A DNA stretch of 64,000 nucleotides from Macrotrachela quadricornifera. Lineage: Eukaryota; Rotifera; Eurotatoria; Philodinida; Philodinidae. Shown here one piece after another: positions 34,801 through 46,690 of the stretch. Each line of letters opens with the position of its first letter. Position 1 is the first letter of the stretch. The DNA is taken from positions 163,145-227,144 of the forward strand of contig JAJEKB010021853.1 of NCBI GenBank assembly GCA_022393335.1, read 5' to 3'. The notes below the pieces were generated by a model. That model saw only the letters and a list, made by a program, of their open reading frames with translations, did not search any database and was not told the DNA's origin. Made by a program: the position numbers and the translations under genes.

Positions 34801-37800
34801 ATGTTTTTTAGCATCAGATAAAAATTTTACACTAATATCAGTAAAGACATAAATCAATCGATTTTCTTGAATGATGGATGTTTGTTGATACAATTTCTCG
34901 AGAATAATCGAAGTTAGTGCACCAGTACCAGCACCTAATTCTAAAATTGAGAAAACACGTGATGATTTATCTAGTTGTTGTTGTTCTTCTTCTTCTAGTA
35001 TCTTAAATTGATCAACAAGTTTCTGAGCAAGAATATGTATATAAGGTCGACATGTTAATGATTTTGAATAAAAATCAGCCATAAATGAATCATTTTCAGC
35101 AAAGAATATATTTTGTACAGCTAAATTATCATTAAGAAGAATATGTAAATTCTTTCCAACACGATGAATTGCTTGTGCTTCGTAATAAAGTGCTTTATTT
35201 TGATCACTGTCAATTAATTCAATTGAATCAAATGAAATTGTTTTGGACTGTATTGTTGAATGCAACCATTGCCAATAACGTTGACGATGTATAGGCCATT
35301 TTTCAATTGTTTTGACATCAAATGAATTTGAAGCAAGAAATTCAGCGATATACGCAAAACATGCATTATCAAATAGAGTTTCTTGTTGTTTAATAAACGT
35401 TGGAATTTCTATTATATTAAATTGTGAGTTTTTTGTTATTATTAATGGTATTTCAACACTTTGATAATGAAGAGTATATAGTGATTGTGGTTGATCCAAT
35501 TGACCTAATGCCGTACCTTCAAAACCAATAATTATACCGATAAGATTTCGTTGTTCGTCAGTAATGACAATATCTCCAGTTAATATATATTTAGAATCAT
35601 TATTTATTATTCTAGCATAGACATATAAATCATTTGGTAAATCATTTGTTTTTATTTTCCATTCAATTCGTTTAATAAATGTTGGAACATATGGTGTATG
35701 AAAATAACGTTGTGCACCTAAGAGAACTTGAAATGTACAATCTAATATTGCTGGATGAATATTAAATCTTGATTGTTTTGAGTTAGACAATGGCTTTGGT
35801 AAATGAGAAATATTTAAATGTGCATATGCTTCGTTATCACCTTGATAGAGAGTTTGTATACATTGAAAATATGGTCCATAATCTAAACTAACACTTGAAT
35901 AACGTTCATAAACATCTTTTTGTTCAAAAATACCAAACCAACAACGTGATTTTAAATTATTTATCCATTCTGGTAATTGTAAAGGAGAAGAAGATGAGTC
36001 TTCTTTTGAAGCTTTCATATGTTTAATCCAACCTTCCGAATCATTTTCATTTAATTTTGAATATATGGAAACCTGACATGGATTATCGACATCAAATACA
36101 ATTCTTACGATCCGATAAACATTTGGATTAGAAGAAAAAATCAGTGCTTTTTCAATATGAATATTTGTTAAATTCAATGAATTAAATACTTCCATACACA
36201 TTTCAATATATCCAGCAGCTGGAAAAACAACTAAACCTTGAACACAATGATCTTTAATCCAAATATATGATTTCAAACATAATTTTGTTTCGAATGTTGT
36301 ATGTGGATGAGAATGTGGACGACCAGCTAAACTATGCCAAATGGGGATTGTTCGTTGAAGATAGTGTTCTGTATCTTCTTTAACACAATATTGACGTTGA
36401 AATGGATAAAGTAAATAATGTGGAATACGTAATGGAGAAATAGTTGAAGAATATATTTTCGAGATATTCGCTTGTGCTGGTGAACATCCATAAATACGTA
36501 AATTAGCTAGAAATTTTAGTGTTGTTTCAATTTCTGATTGTTGTCGATGTAATGTACATAAATTATATTTTGAACCATTTTCCTTTAGATATGAACCAAG
36601 AACAGGATGTGCTGATATTTCTAGGAAGACGGTTGTATCGACACCAAATCGTTGTAAACATTGTTGAACAGCAACATCAAATAAAACTGGACCTAGAAAA
36701 AAACGTAAGTTACAATGGAAGATCTCTAGTATTTACCTTCGATTCCATCGCACACATAGTTTTCATCGAAATCAGAATTTTTCCATTCTCCAGTAACTGT
36801 ACTAAAAAAAGGAACTATTGGTTCTGAAGAACCGGAAAATTTTTGTTTAAATATAGATAGAACTTCTGAACGAATAGATGCCATAAGTGGTGTGTGATAA
36901 GCAGTATTTATTTTTAATATTCGATTAAATATATTTTGTTTTGATAATTCATCTGAAATGTTTGTTATTGATTTTTTAGTACCACCTAGTGTTAATGAAT
37001 TTGGACCATTATAAGCTGCAATCCAAATTTCTCCATGTTTTTCTAGTAAAGGTTGAATATATTTATTGGAACAACTAACTGCTAACATTGCACCACAACC
37101 ATCGACTTGTTCTACGATATGAGCACGATAATATGCTGCTTGAATACATTGTTTTCTTGTGCGAATTTTTGAAACATAGGTTGCTGCTATCTCACCAAGA
37201 GAATGTCCGAATACTGCCTTACATGGAACACCTAAATGACAATACATATCAACAAGACCAATCTGTAAAATGACAAGAGCAGCTAATGCATATACTGTTT
37301 CATAGACAGCCATTGGATTTGATCCATTCGTTGCACCAAATAATCCTATATCATGAATGAGACTATGACCAGAGCATTCACGATAAATTAAATCAGATGT
37401 ATCAATTGAACAACGAAAACTTTCAACATTTGCATAGAGCATTTTGCCCATTTTTGGATGTTGTGGACCTTAATAAAAAAAAGTAAAAAGCCTTATTAGT
37501 AGAATTCTTACCTTGACCGGGAAACACCCATATGCAAGACAATGGTTGATCAACACATTTTTGAGTGGGAACAAATATTATGTCTTTATTGAGCTGTTCA
37601 TCGATAGCAAATGTAACGAAACGATGTAATGAACGATTATATAGTGTGTATGAAATTGCATCTGTAGAATGACATGTTTTTGACGATGACTTTAACTCTT
37701 GAATGCGAGCCTCTAAAGCATGTGGTGATGAAGCGGAAACAAGAAATAATTGTGGTAAAGAAAAAGATGAAAATATTTGTATTTCTTTTGATGGTTGTTT

Positions 37801-40445
37801 ATATCCTTGAATAATTGCACAACCATTTGCACCACCAAAACCAAAACTTGAAATCATCATTAATTCTTCAGGATTTTCAAATTTTTCGATTTCCGTTTGA
37901 ACCACTAGATTATATTTTTCAAATTTAATATCTGGATTGCCTTCACCATGCGTAAAATGTAAATTAGGTACCAATTGTTGATGTTCAAGCATTAAGATAC
38001 ATTTCAATAAACCAGCCATAAAACTTGCCGTTTCTAAATGGCCAACATTTGACTTAACTGAACCAATACGCAGATTGGATTGTTCTCGCCCAAAAACTGT
38101 TCCGATTGCATTTGCTTTAAAATATTAAAAAGAAAAAAATAAGTTGAAAACATGAATTTTGTTGTGTCAACTTTTGCATATGATTTTCAGCAATTGAGTA
38201 AAGATGTATCTTTGATGGGCTCTCCTCGTCTCAAAACTGGACTATTGGCAAATGTTAAAAATTCATTTTTGGGACGATAGGAGCTTATCAATAACACAGT
38301 TTTAGGCATTTACTCAGAGTTTAGATTGACATAAAAAATCATCTAATTAATCATTTCTCCCAACCGCACTTTCAACATTTTTCTTAACTAGTAGCTATTA
38401 GCCAATGGTTCTAATTAGTGAACGTTGACAAATATTGTTTATTAATTGACTTTCGCCAATGAATTGTTAGTCCCTCAACGGAAAATAACACTAGCAAGTA
38501 TATTAACAAATTGAAGTTCTGAATTCAGCGATTGCAAGTTATCACTCATTTAAATATTACGTCGGATACAACATTTATAAAGATGATCTTTTGAAAAATA
38601 GGTTGCTTGCTTTGTAGATTGCAAAGCAAGCACTCTCCACAAAGATCACTTTTGGCCAAGGGGGAAAAAGCGGATCCTTGGATCCTCGTAGATCCTTGGA
38701 TCCTCATGGATCCTGATGGATCCTCATGAATCCTTGGATCCTGATGGATCCTACGATAAAATTAATATATTTTAATGATACTACGTCATGAGAGAGAAAG
38801 CTGAACCTGTATCATTGGATGCACTCGAGCCCTACAAAAATATTGATATATTTCAATGATACTACTTAGTATTATTAAAATATATTAATTTTATCGTAGG
38901 ATCCATCAGGATCCAAGGATCCATGAGGATTCATCAGGATCCAAGGATTCATGAGGATCCATCAGGATCCATCAGGATCCAAGGATCCACGAGGATCCAA
39001 GGATCCAGGATCCGCTTTTTCCCCCTTGCTTTTGGCTATATAGTTGTCGAATAGTTTGTATTATTTTTTCTAACAATCCAATACTATATACTGACAAAAG
39101 TTGACTCCATAATGAATAAATTGCCATTAATCAAGTAATTGTGTTTTTAATTAATAGATAATGTGAACAGTCTATGTCAAAACTTTTGGCGATTCCCAAA
39201 AGTCATGTCAAACTTCCAAATTGCATACTCTACTGATCTTGATTTTCGACTATGTGTCCAAAGTCAAGTCCTATAGATTATGAATTTTGAAGGTGTAGTA
39301 TAACTTTTGGCAACTACCGAAAGACACATGTGAGAGTCAGCACTGCAAAACTCGCAATATATAAATAAGTAGATATTTCTGTAAGAGAAAAGTGCAATCT
39401 CCTTACCTTCAATTGGATCACCAACTCTGGTTCCTGTTGCATGCGCTTCAACATAGAATATTTTAGTTGGATTAACTTTTCCATTTTTACAAGCCATTCG
39501 AAAAACTTCAATTTGTGCCTGTGAGCTTGGCATTGTTAACGATGGAGATTGATGACCATCTTGATTAATTGCTGAACCCCTAATACGGCAATAAATATAA
39601 TTATTATCAAGCATAGCTTGTTTCAATGGTTTAATAATAACTACACCACAACCTTCTGATCGAACATATCCATTTGCTCTGTTACTGAATGACTGACACA
39701 TTCCATCGGGTGATAAAACACCTAATTGCGAAAATTCTATCATATATCCCGGATTCATTAATATGTTGACACCAGCGACAACAGCTGCTGAGCATGTACC
39801 ATCCCGAATAGCTTGACAAGCTAAATGAAATGCAGTCATACTCGATGAACAAGCTGTATTAATGGACATTGATGGTCCTCGTAGATCAAAACAATAACTT
39901 AAACGATTTGAAGCTACCGCTAATGATAATCCAGTGACACTATAAGCATTTATACTTTCCATATCAGCTATGCTCAGCTCGAACTGTCCAGCTTCTTCAA
40001 TACCAACATAAACACCAGTTTTTGATCCCATATATTGTATTCCACTATCTTCAAGTGCTTGTAAAGTTACTTCTAACAAAAGTTTTTGTTGTGGATCCAT
40101 ACTTTCAGCCTCACATTTATTAATCGAAAATGTTTCATAATCAAATTTACCAACAAAATCAATCCAACCGCAACGAGACGATGGTATTTTAGCTGATAAA
40201 TGAAGTTCATTTGATAGTGGATCCGTATAATAATCTGCATTCCAGCGATCATTGGGAATAGGTCGTACACAATCACGTTGTTCAATTAAATTTGACCAAA
40301 ATTCATCAATTGAATTACTTCCACCTGGAAAGCGACATGCAATACCAATAACAGCTAAATCATTATTTGATTCTTCGGAAACTGATGTTGGTATCAGAAC
40401 ATCTTCTTTGTCTGATAAATCAATATTAAGTTCTAATGAATCCAT
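31858..40445 (-). CDS. Highly reducing type I polyketide synthase
   Basis: Four exons: 40445-39407, 38114-37512, 37468-36737 and 36692-31858. They total 7209 bases, or 2402 codons plus stop, with matching phases and GT-AG borders; introns 2 and 3 are 43 and 44 bases. Domains in order: KS (NTACSSS with Cys199, VEAHATGT His335, SNVGHLE His372), AT (GHSLGE, Ser637), DH (HCVQGLVVFP His940, HPAILDC Asp1109), C-methyltransferase (ELGAGTG at 1376), enoyl reductase (HSAAGGIGQAA near 1856), ketoreductase (SGGIGALG near 2063, NYSAANSF Tyr near 2210) and ACP (GVDSLLAIEL, Ser near 2364). It should build a reduced, possibly methylated chain iteratively. There is no thioesterase, so release needs another enzyme. 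The layout matches fungal-type reducing PKSs, and bdelloids are known to carry acquired PKS genes. All catalytic residues checked are present. Confidence 0.95.
38115..39406 (-). other. Intron 1 of the PKS, enlarged by a transposon
   Basis: This intron of 1292 bases has donor GTAAGG (39406) and acceptor TATTTTAAAG (38115). Phase +1 joins DPIE to ANAIGTVFG, exactly as in ketosynthases. It contains the hAT-type element at 38657-39028; the rest is AT-rich without recognised features. Confidence 0.85.
38657..39028. mobile_element. hAT-type MITE with GGATCC minisatellite arms (372 bp)
   Basis: The perfect 21-base inverted ends begin CAAGGGGGAAAAAGCGG. A perfect 8-base duplication CTTTTGGC flanks them (38649-38656 and 39029-39036). 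Both arms are packed with about 10-base repeats of GGATCCATCA and GGATCCAAGGATCC. The middle is a second AT-rich hairpin. Complete identity of ends and duplication suggests recent insertion. It lies inside PKS intron 1. Confidence 0.93.
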
Positions 40446-42030
40446 TTTAATGATGTTCTTTCGAAAAAAAATAACACAATTAACTGTAGATATAGATATC
40501 TCTCTTTACTACTCTCTCTAAGCAATCCATTCTGGAAGTTTTATAAGAGTTTTAAGATCTTTTTTTTCTGTAATTTATAGTAAACGATGGCTAAGTGCTC
40601 TACCATCTGCCCTGTTATACCTCAACACAAAATACAAGTACGAAATTAAAAACAATTAAGGATAAAGAGCAACTACAGAAGCGAAGAAAAAAAGAGTAAA
40701 ATTCTGTCAGATTTCTTTCGTTTTTTATCTGTTCTTTTTTTAAATATTTTTATTTTTCGTCCAACACAGCAATACAAAATCTTTCTTTTCCTATAATCAC
40801 TTTTTTTCTTTCTTTCTCTTCTTATTATCTATTTTCTGGATGTCTAGTGCATAATAATTAAAGATTGCAAAGGGTACTAAAAGTATTGGAAATATGTAAT
40901 CAGAAAGAAAGAAAAAGTACAAAGGTGAATATAAAATTTTATTTTCTGTTATGAACAATTAGTTTGTGATAATGTTATTATATTCTCTCTTTATCATTCA
41001 CAGCCGAGACATACACTATGTGTCTCCCTTATTTCTAAACTGACCTCTGGGCGATCGCACTTAGATCATATAAACCACTAAAATTTCTTTGAATTGAATC
41101 TCGGGAAAGCATCTAATTTTAATGTGTTCGAACGATACATTATGTTGTTCATACTAAATTAAAAGTAAAAAACAAACTGATATCGACAGAATAATTCTTT
41201 TTGAGAGAATACCGAATTTCATTCATATCTGTAACTAATAGTTTTGGTTATCGGAATAGCTTAGTCTTATTATACACGTTATAGGCTATGCCTTTATATC
41301 ATTTTCCACATCAGTTTAATAGTCCTTTCATCATACATATTAGATTTATTTGTCATCTCCATTATCTGTTTCTCTGACATAGAATGTCATTATATTTGGG
41401 TAAAATTTTCTCAGTCCCTCTTACCAGTCTCGTATTTATCCCTCAATTTAGGTTTCTACGTTTTTGTGCAGATGTATCTTTCGATAAATTATATAAACAA
41501 AAGTTTCCTTTTGTATTTATTTATTATTTGTGCCTTCTTTTTCTTATAATAGTACTAGTGCATATTTATTTTCGATTTAATGTCAATCGGTTCTAGAATG
41601 CGAGCTGTTCGATCGTATCAGTTTTTTTCGAAAGAGCTATTTAAAGAGTTCAGTTTAGAAACGAAAGCTGTTTTATCAGCTCAGCTCTTTTGAAAGTAGC
41701 TGTTCAAACACTTCAGTTCCTATTAAAAGAACTTTCGAACAACTCCTTTGATCGGAACTAGAGCTAAATTAAAAGAGATAGTGCGTGTTGCTAGCACCAA
41801 ATCTGCTCTATCATGGTGAAAAAGATGCGGAGAAAACACTAGGATATTGGGGTTAAGAGTGTCAATTTACATTTACTTTCAATTTAATTTACGCGTAAAG
41901 TGAATTATCAGTGATTTAAATTTTAAATAAATTTAACTTATTTGCTTTTCATAATTTATTAAATTGAAAATTAGATTTAATTATTCCGCTTCTTTATAAA
42001 TTACTCCAAGTTGTCTCTATAATTCTCAGA
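40446..42030. other. Upstream region of the PKS and AT-rich intergenic DNA
   Basis: Just 5' of the PKS start is TTTTTTTTCGAAAG then AACATCATTAAA before the ATG, a possible leader-splice acceptor. Around 41600-41780 there are repeated AGCT-centred words (GAGCTGTTC, CAGCTCAGCTC). No gene is supported. Confidence 0.35.
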
Positions 42031-42034
42031 TGGT

Positions 42035-42435
42035 TTGCACACGGCCGTAAATGGCTGTATACCAATATTTTACGACGAAAAACGATGGCTGTTTACAGTG
42101 AACGTTTACGACAATCGTATACGACGTTTTACGGTATATTACGCTCATCGTAAACAATGACCGTACATGTTTGCCGTTTACGACTATCGTAATGATACGA
42201 TGACTTTAAACGATACTCGGATAGTACCATAAGATGTCGTACACGGTGAAAATACAATTGTATACCGTCTGAAACGACAAAAGTACGTTGAAAAATACGA
42301 TCACCGTATTTTGTCGTATTTTTCGTTTGTTTCCGACGGTATAAGACTATATTTTCACCGTATACGGCGAAAATACGATCGTAGTTCAGATGTCAAGCAC
42401 ACGGTCATATACGACGTCGTAATTCACGTCCTGGG
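42035..42435. repeat. CGTAAA/TTTACG-rich palindromic repeat
   Basis: Dense TACGA, CGTAAA and CGTATA words mark this 400-base stretch off from its AT-rich surroundings. An internal inverted repeat pairs about 42238-42270 with about 42335-42370 (ACGGTGAAAATA against TATTTTCACCGT). It is probably a small non-autonomous element; the ends are not defined. Confidence 0.5.
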
Positions 42436-43549
42436 TTGTAATGAAATAGAATAATTTAATTTAATTTTCAGTTTTTTTAACAACGGGTGCAGCAGAATAA
42501 ATGGCCCTCTCAGTATTTTTACTATAACCTTTTTCTTTTTGATCTTTACAGCTAGTTGTTTTGCCAAAAAATATGCTGTTTTCTAGTCTACTGGATGTTT
42601 CATGCATACATAGTATTTGTATACCCGTTTTAATTATTTAGTAAATGTATTTTAAAAGCAAAGTATAGCATAAGATGTAGTGTGAAAAGCTCTACACGCT
42701 GAATTAAAAACATTAGGGTAGATCCATGGGTATCCTACCACGGTTTTGGAAAAGTATTTTTTTTCGATTTTGTTCTCGACAGAAAGATCAAAACGCTCTA
42801 GAAAATGTTATTGGTCGAAAAAAAAGAAATACTTTTTGTCGAAATCATAAGGTTCTACATCGTTTTCTCGGAACATGTACATGTATATTTCGAGTAGTAG
42901 CTCCCATGCTGGTAAATGACCTCTGAACATTTGAATTGAGCATTTTTATCGTTTTTTCTCTCTCAGAAGGATACAAGCACAATAAGGGAGATGTTTGGTA
43001 AAGAAAAAAAGCATAATATCTAACGAAATGATGAAGTTATAGGCAATTTTTTTGGAATATGCTAAGAAAATCTGAAGATAATCGATAATTATCAACTTTT
43101 TCCCCTTTTTCATTTTTTTCAAAGTTTATTATCTTCTGCTGTTCGGAATAAACAAACACAGCTCCAAACAAGTTTTTCCCTTGTCTATTGCTTTTCTAGA
43201 CGATAGTGTAGAGGAAGAAATGAGCCTCACCTCAAGCAACCGTAAAATTCTTATCGAATTTTTGGTTTAGTATTTTCTTTGTGGTATAAGATGATCATTT
43301 TTATATCAATATATTTCGTGTTTCTCGAAATCATGTGAATAGAATAAAGATCCAAAACTCACATTTAAATACATTGGACAATGATTAAGTGAAAATTAAT
43401 ACGTTCCTGTTACATCAGGACATCTTTAAGTACGAAGTCTAAGGTACAGTTGTTTTAATTTCAACCAGTAGAGAGATTATGTGACTCATCGATGTAATAA
43501 GCTAATCTCTCGACCATTTCTTTTCATTCGATTCTTTTTGAACACTACC

Positions 43550-44161
43550 ATGCCAAGACGAAAGTGTTGCAACTATCCAACAAGACATAAAAATGGTGCA
43601 TCCATTCCAAAAGGAAAAACAGCCGTTTCTGCGAAATTATCCGAGTTTTTAATTACCCGATATGATCTTGATGATACCCATGTTCGCTGGCTTTGCCTAG
43701 CATGTCATTCATCAGAAACGAAAGAAATGGAAAATTATCAATCAACAGAAACTAGCGATAGTCAAGATGCAAGTAACAATGAATTCGTAACACAGAGCAC
43801 TCATAATAGCGACGATGATAGCATTAATGAAGATGAGAATCATCCGTACATGGACAGTAGCGTCCAAGACGACTTGATAGTCAACGACGACAATGACGCT
43901 GACGATGACGAATCTATGGATGTTGGCAAATTCGATCATGATGAATGTGATGATGATGAATCTATGGACGTTGAAGTTGCGGATGATGATGAATCCATAA
44001 ATGATGGTACATCTGATGATGATGAATCAGATCTTGATGATTCTGACGATGTTCAATCAGATAATGATTCACATAATCTTGTACATGAACAAAACAAAGT
44101 GATGGAAAAATTATCCACTGTATTCCAACTACTTAATATAACTCCAATTCATGAAAAATAA
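43550..44161 (+). CDS. Transposon protein: Cys-rich N-terminus and acidic tail
   Basis: The chosen ATG begins MPRRKCCNYPTRHKNG. The frame is also open upstream to 43481, but only with a GTG start. Residues 1-60 contain KCCNYP and WLCLACHS, four Cys that could bind zinc. From residue 65 on the protein is extremely acidic, with repeats of DDDESMDV. The last 30 residues may form a short amphipathic helix. It has 203 residues and lies 76 bases before the second coding unit. It may be the transposase's DNA-binding partner or the N-terminus of one spliced protein. I recognise no named family. Confidence 0.6.
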   Translation: MPRRKCCNYPTRHKNGASIPKGKTAVSAKLSEFLITRYDLDDTHVRWLCLACHSSETKEMENYQSTETSDSQDASNNEFVTQSTHNSDDDSINEDENHPYMDSSVQDDLIVNDDNDADDDESMDVGKFDHDECDDDESMDVEVADDDESINDGTSDDDESDLDDSDDVQSDNDSHNLVHEQNKVMEKLSTVFQLLNITPIHEK

Positions 44162-44237
44162 GTTTTTAAACGTATTCTCGCTTTGCTAATAAAAATTCTT
44201 GGCTTAAGATTGGCAATACGACCTATTTGAGCTAAAG

Positions 44238-46206
44238 TTGATGAAGCACATCGAATTCTTCATCAACTTTGTGACGTGTTGGAGAGAAAATCTGACGGTC
44301 TATTGTGATCCAAATCCACACGATCTACTGGTATCTAAATCAAACCAACTTTTGGACGGCTTAAAAACATTGTTTAACAAGAGTGACGAAAATGAACAGG
44401 TTCGTCTCATGACGATAGCTCCCCAGCAATGGGGCCGGAAAAAAATTGAAAAATGGTAAGGACTTTATGCGTAATACATACAATCAAAGATGCCAATTTT
44501 TTTATTAATTGATTATAAGTTTTTTGTCTGTTTTCATGTTCCAGTCGAAACCAAATCAGGCCCGTCGATCATTCATTCTGCGTAAAAATCAAGGTGTTCT
44601 TGCTTATCCGCAGTGTTTACGAGGAAATCCGCATCTGTTAGATGCGTCAATCGATGCTGTTGTTCAATTTTATTGTGAAGACGCCATAAGTCGTGTCTCA
44701 TCGAATGCCAAAGATACAATTCAAGTCAACAAGAAGCGCGTTCCCGTTAGATTTATGGAAATGACAATTTTGGACGCCTTTCGGATATTCAACGAGCGAT
44801 TTTCTGGTGTTATTGCTAGGTCGACTTCTTATTTACTTCGGCCTCGAACAGGGAAAATTCCCTCACCACATGAAACATGCATGTGTATAATACATGAAAA
44901 CATGAATCTTTTGCTGACGGTTTGTATCTGTTGTACATTGATCTGAATGTAGTTTTCCATTAATTATTGGCTTGGAATCATTACTGTCTAATGCATTTCA
45001 AGAAAGCACACGGGAACAATATCGACAAATTCAATATGAAAGACCTTGTCACTCGAATGGTGTGCACTGTCGAAACAGAAGAATGTTTTTCTGGAATATG
45101 TCCGTAGTGTTCGAGACAAAGTCTCATGGATGTTCTCATCAATAGTTACGACGTCGATTTGAATGATGAATGTTCATGGACATTATGGAAGAAGGTGGAC
45201 AATAAGTTTGATCCTCAAGAAGTGATTTCTTCAGTGGAATCTCTTCTCACAGAGATTAAAACAAGATGGCCGGCATTTCTACTTCATATGTATTGTAATC
45301 GACAACAACGTGAATATATAAAGGAACTGCGTGCCAAATCCTCGAATCAAACTTTCATTGTAGCTCAAAACGATTTTTCAATGAATTATACACTTGTTCG
45401 ACAACGTGGAGTTATGCAAGGCTTCTTCATTCAGTACCAAGCCTCTCTGTTTACCATTCATTTGACAATTGGACGAAACCATCGAAACTTAGCAATCATT
45501 AGCGATTGTATGGAACACACAACATCCTTCGTTTACTGTTCTCAAAAAATCCTCGTTGAATTTATAAAGAAAAATTTCCCGTTAGTAAATAAGATTAACT
45601 ACGTAAGGTGAGTAGTATCCATCTCACATGCAGGACAGTATTTGGGACAAAAATATATTGAACAACTTTTCGCCATTGTTTTAGTGACGATGCCAGTGAG
45701 CATTTTAAGAACAATGCCAGTATTTTAAATCTAGTTCATCATAAGGCTAATTTTGGTATGGATGCATGGTGGACATTTACAGCCAACGGCCATGGTAAGG
45801 CAGCTGGAGATGGTATTGGTGCTGTATTAAAATCAACTGCTCGACGTGTCACACTCTCCAGAAATATTCTTCTGTCAACACCTATGCATCTTTATGAGTT
45901 CTCACGACAACAACAATTAGAAGCAGCCGATGTATCTAGCAAAGCTTATCCTGGTATTGAAGTCTTCTTTCTCGATGTAAAAGAAATTGAAAAAACCAAA
46001 GCTAACGTCCTCAAAGCAAGAAGCGAACAAATAAAAACCTGAAGTAAAGCAAATTTTTTTTCTTCTTCTAACAATAACGACTTATCTGTAAAGGAACAAT
46101 CCAAGGTATTCGTGCTTTACACGAATTTCAGCCTGTCAACAGCAACACTATTCAATGTCGACCAACATCTTCTTCAAAGAAAATCAAAAGATTTTCATTC
46201 CAATGA
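44238..46206 (+). pseudogene. Transposase-like protein of an unnamed family
   Basis: Blocks in order: 44238-44457 (MTIAPQQWGRKKIEKW), about 44533-44920 (SKPNQARRSFILRKNQGV, PHETCMCIIHENMNLLL), 45035-45607 (DLVTRMVCTVE, then FIVAQNDFSMNY), 45685-46042 (SDDASEHFKNN, FGMDAWWTFTANGHGK, DGIGAVLK) and 46092-46206 (GIRALHEFQPVN, ending RFSFQ stop). The 45607/45685 junction has a good donor and acceptor and restores SDDASEHFKNN. Asp in NDFSMNY and in SDDASEHF look like catalytic acids of an RNase H-fold nuclease. TAG at 45105-45107 interrupts GICP-x-C, and the first junction does not keep phase, so this copy seems dead. The HGK...DGIG motif recalls uncharacterised animal proteins, which I cannot name. 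Confidence 0.65.
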
Positions 46207-46690
46207 TGTTCGTTTGGAGCTGTGTTTGTTTATTCCAAACAGCAAAAGATAATTAACTTTGAAAAAATGAAAAAGGGAGAAAAAGTTGATAATTATCGAT
46301 TATCTTCAGATTTTCTTAGCATATTTCAAAAAAATTGCCTATAACTTCATCATTTCATTAGATATTATGCTTTTTTTCTTTACCAAACATCTCCCTTATT
46401 GTGCTTGTATCCTTCTGAGAGAGAAAAAACGATAAAAATGCTCAATTCAAACGTTCAGAGGTCATTTACCAGCATGGGAGCTACTACTCGAAATATACAT
46501 GTACATGCTCCGAGAAAACGATGTAGAACCTTATGATTTCGACAAAAAGTGTTTCGTTTTTTCGACCAATAACGTTTTCTAGAGCGTTTTGATCTTTCTG
46601 TCGAGAACAAAATCGAAAAAAAAAACTTTTCTAAATCGTGCTAGGACACCCATGGATCTTCCCATGAATATGGATGTCATATGTCACATA

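Larger units (their letters stand above)
42716..46663 (+). mobile_element. DNA transposon with about 440-bp inverted repeats, superfamily unassigned
   Basis: The left end GGGTAGATCCATGGGTATCC matches the inverted right end GGGAAGATCCATGGGTGTCC. Similarity continues inward to about 43165 and back to about 46205. Between the repeats lie two plus-strand coding units (43550-44161 and 44238-46206). A target duplication is not clear; ATTA on the left and ATGA on the right might be a diverged 4-base one. The left flank abuts a fragment carrying GATGTAGTGTGAAAAGCTC, and the right flank is followed 27 bases later by a mariner-like MITE. Confidence 0.85.

Noticed and set aside
33000..37300. Plus-strand ORFs of 60-100 codons opposite the PKS and its exon borders
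   Set aside because: They lie antisense to conserved PKS coding sequence and show no family features.
31858..40445. Hybrid PKS-NRPS or a terminal thioesterase
   Set aside because: The frame ends right after the ACP; no condensation, adenylation or thioesterase motifs are present there or in the neighbouring 1 kb.
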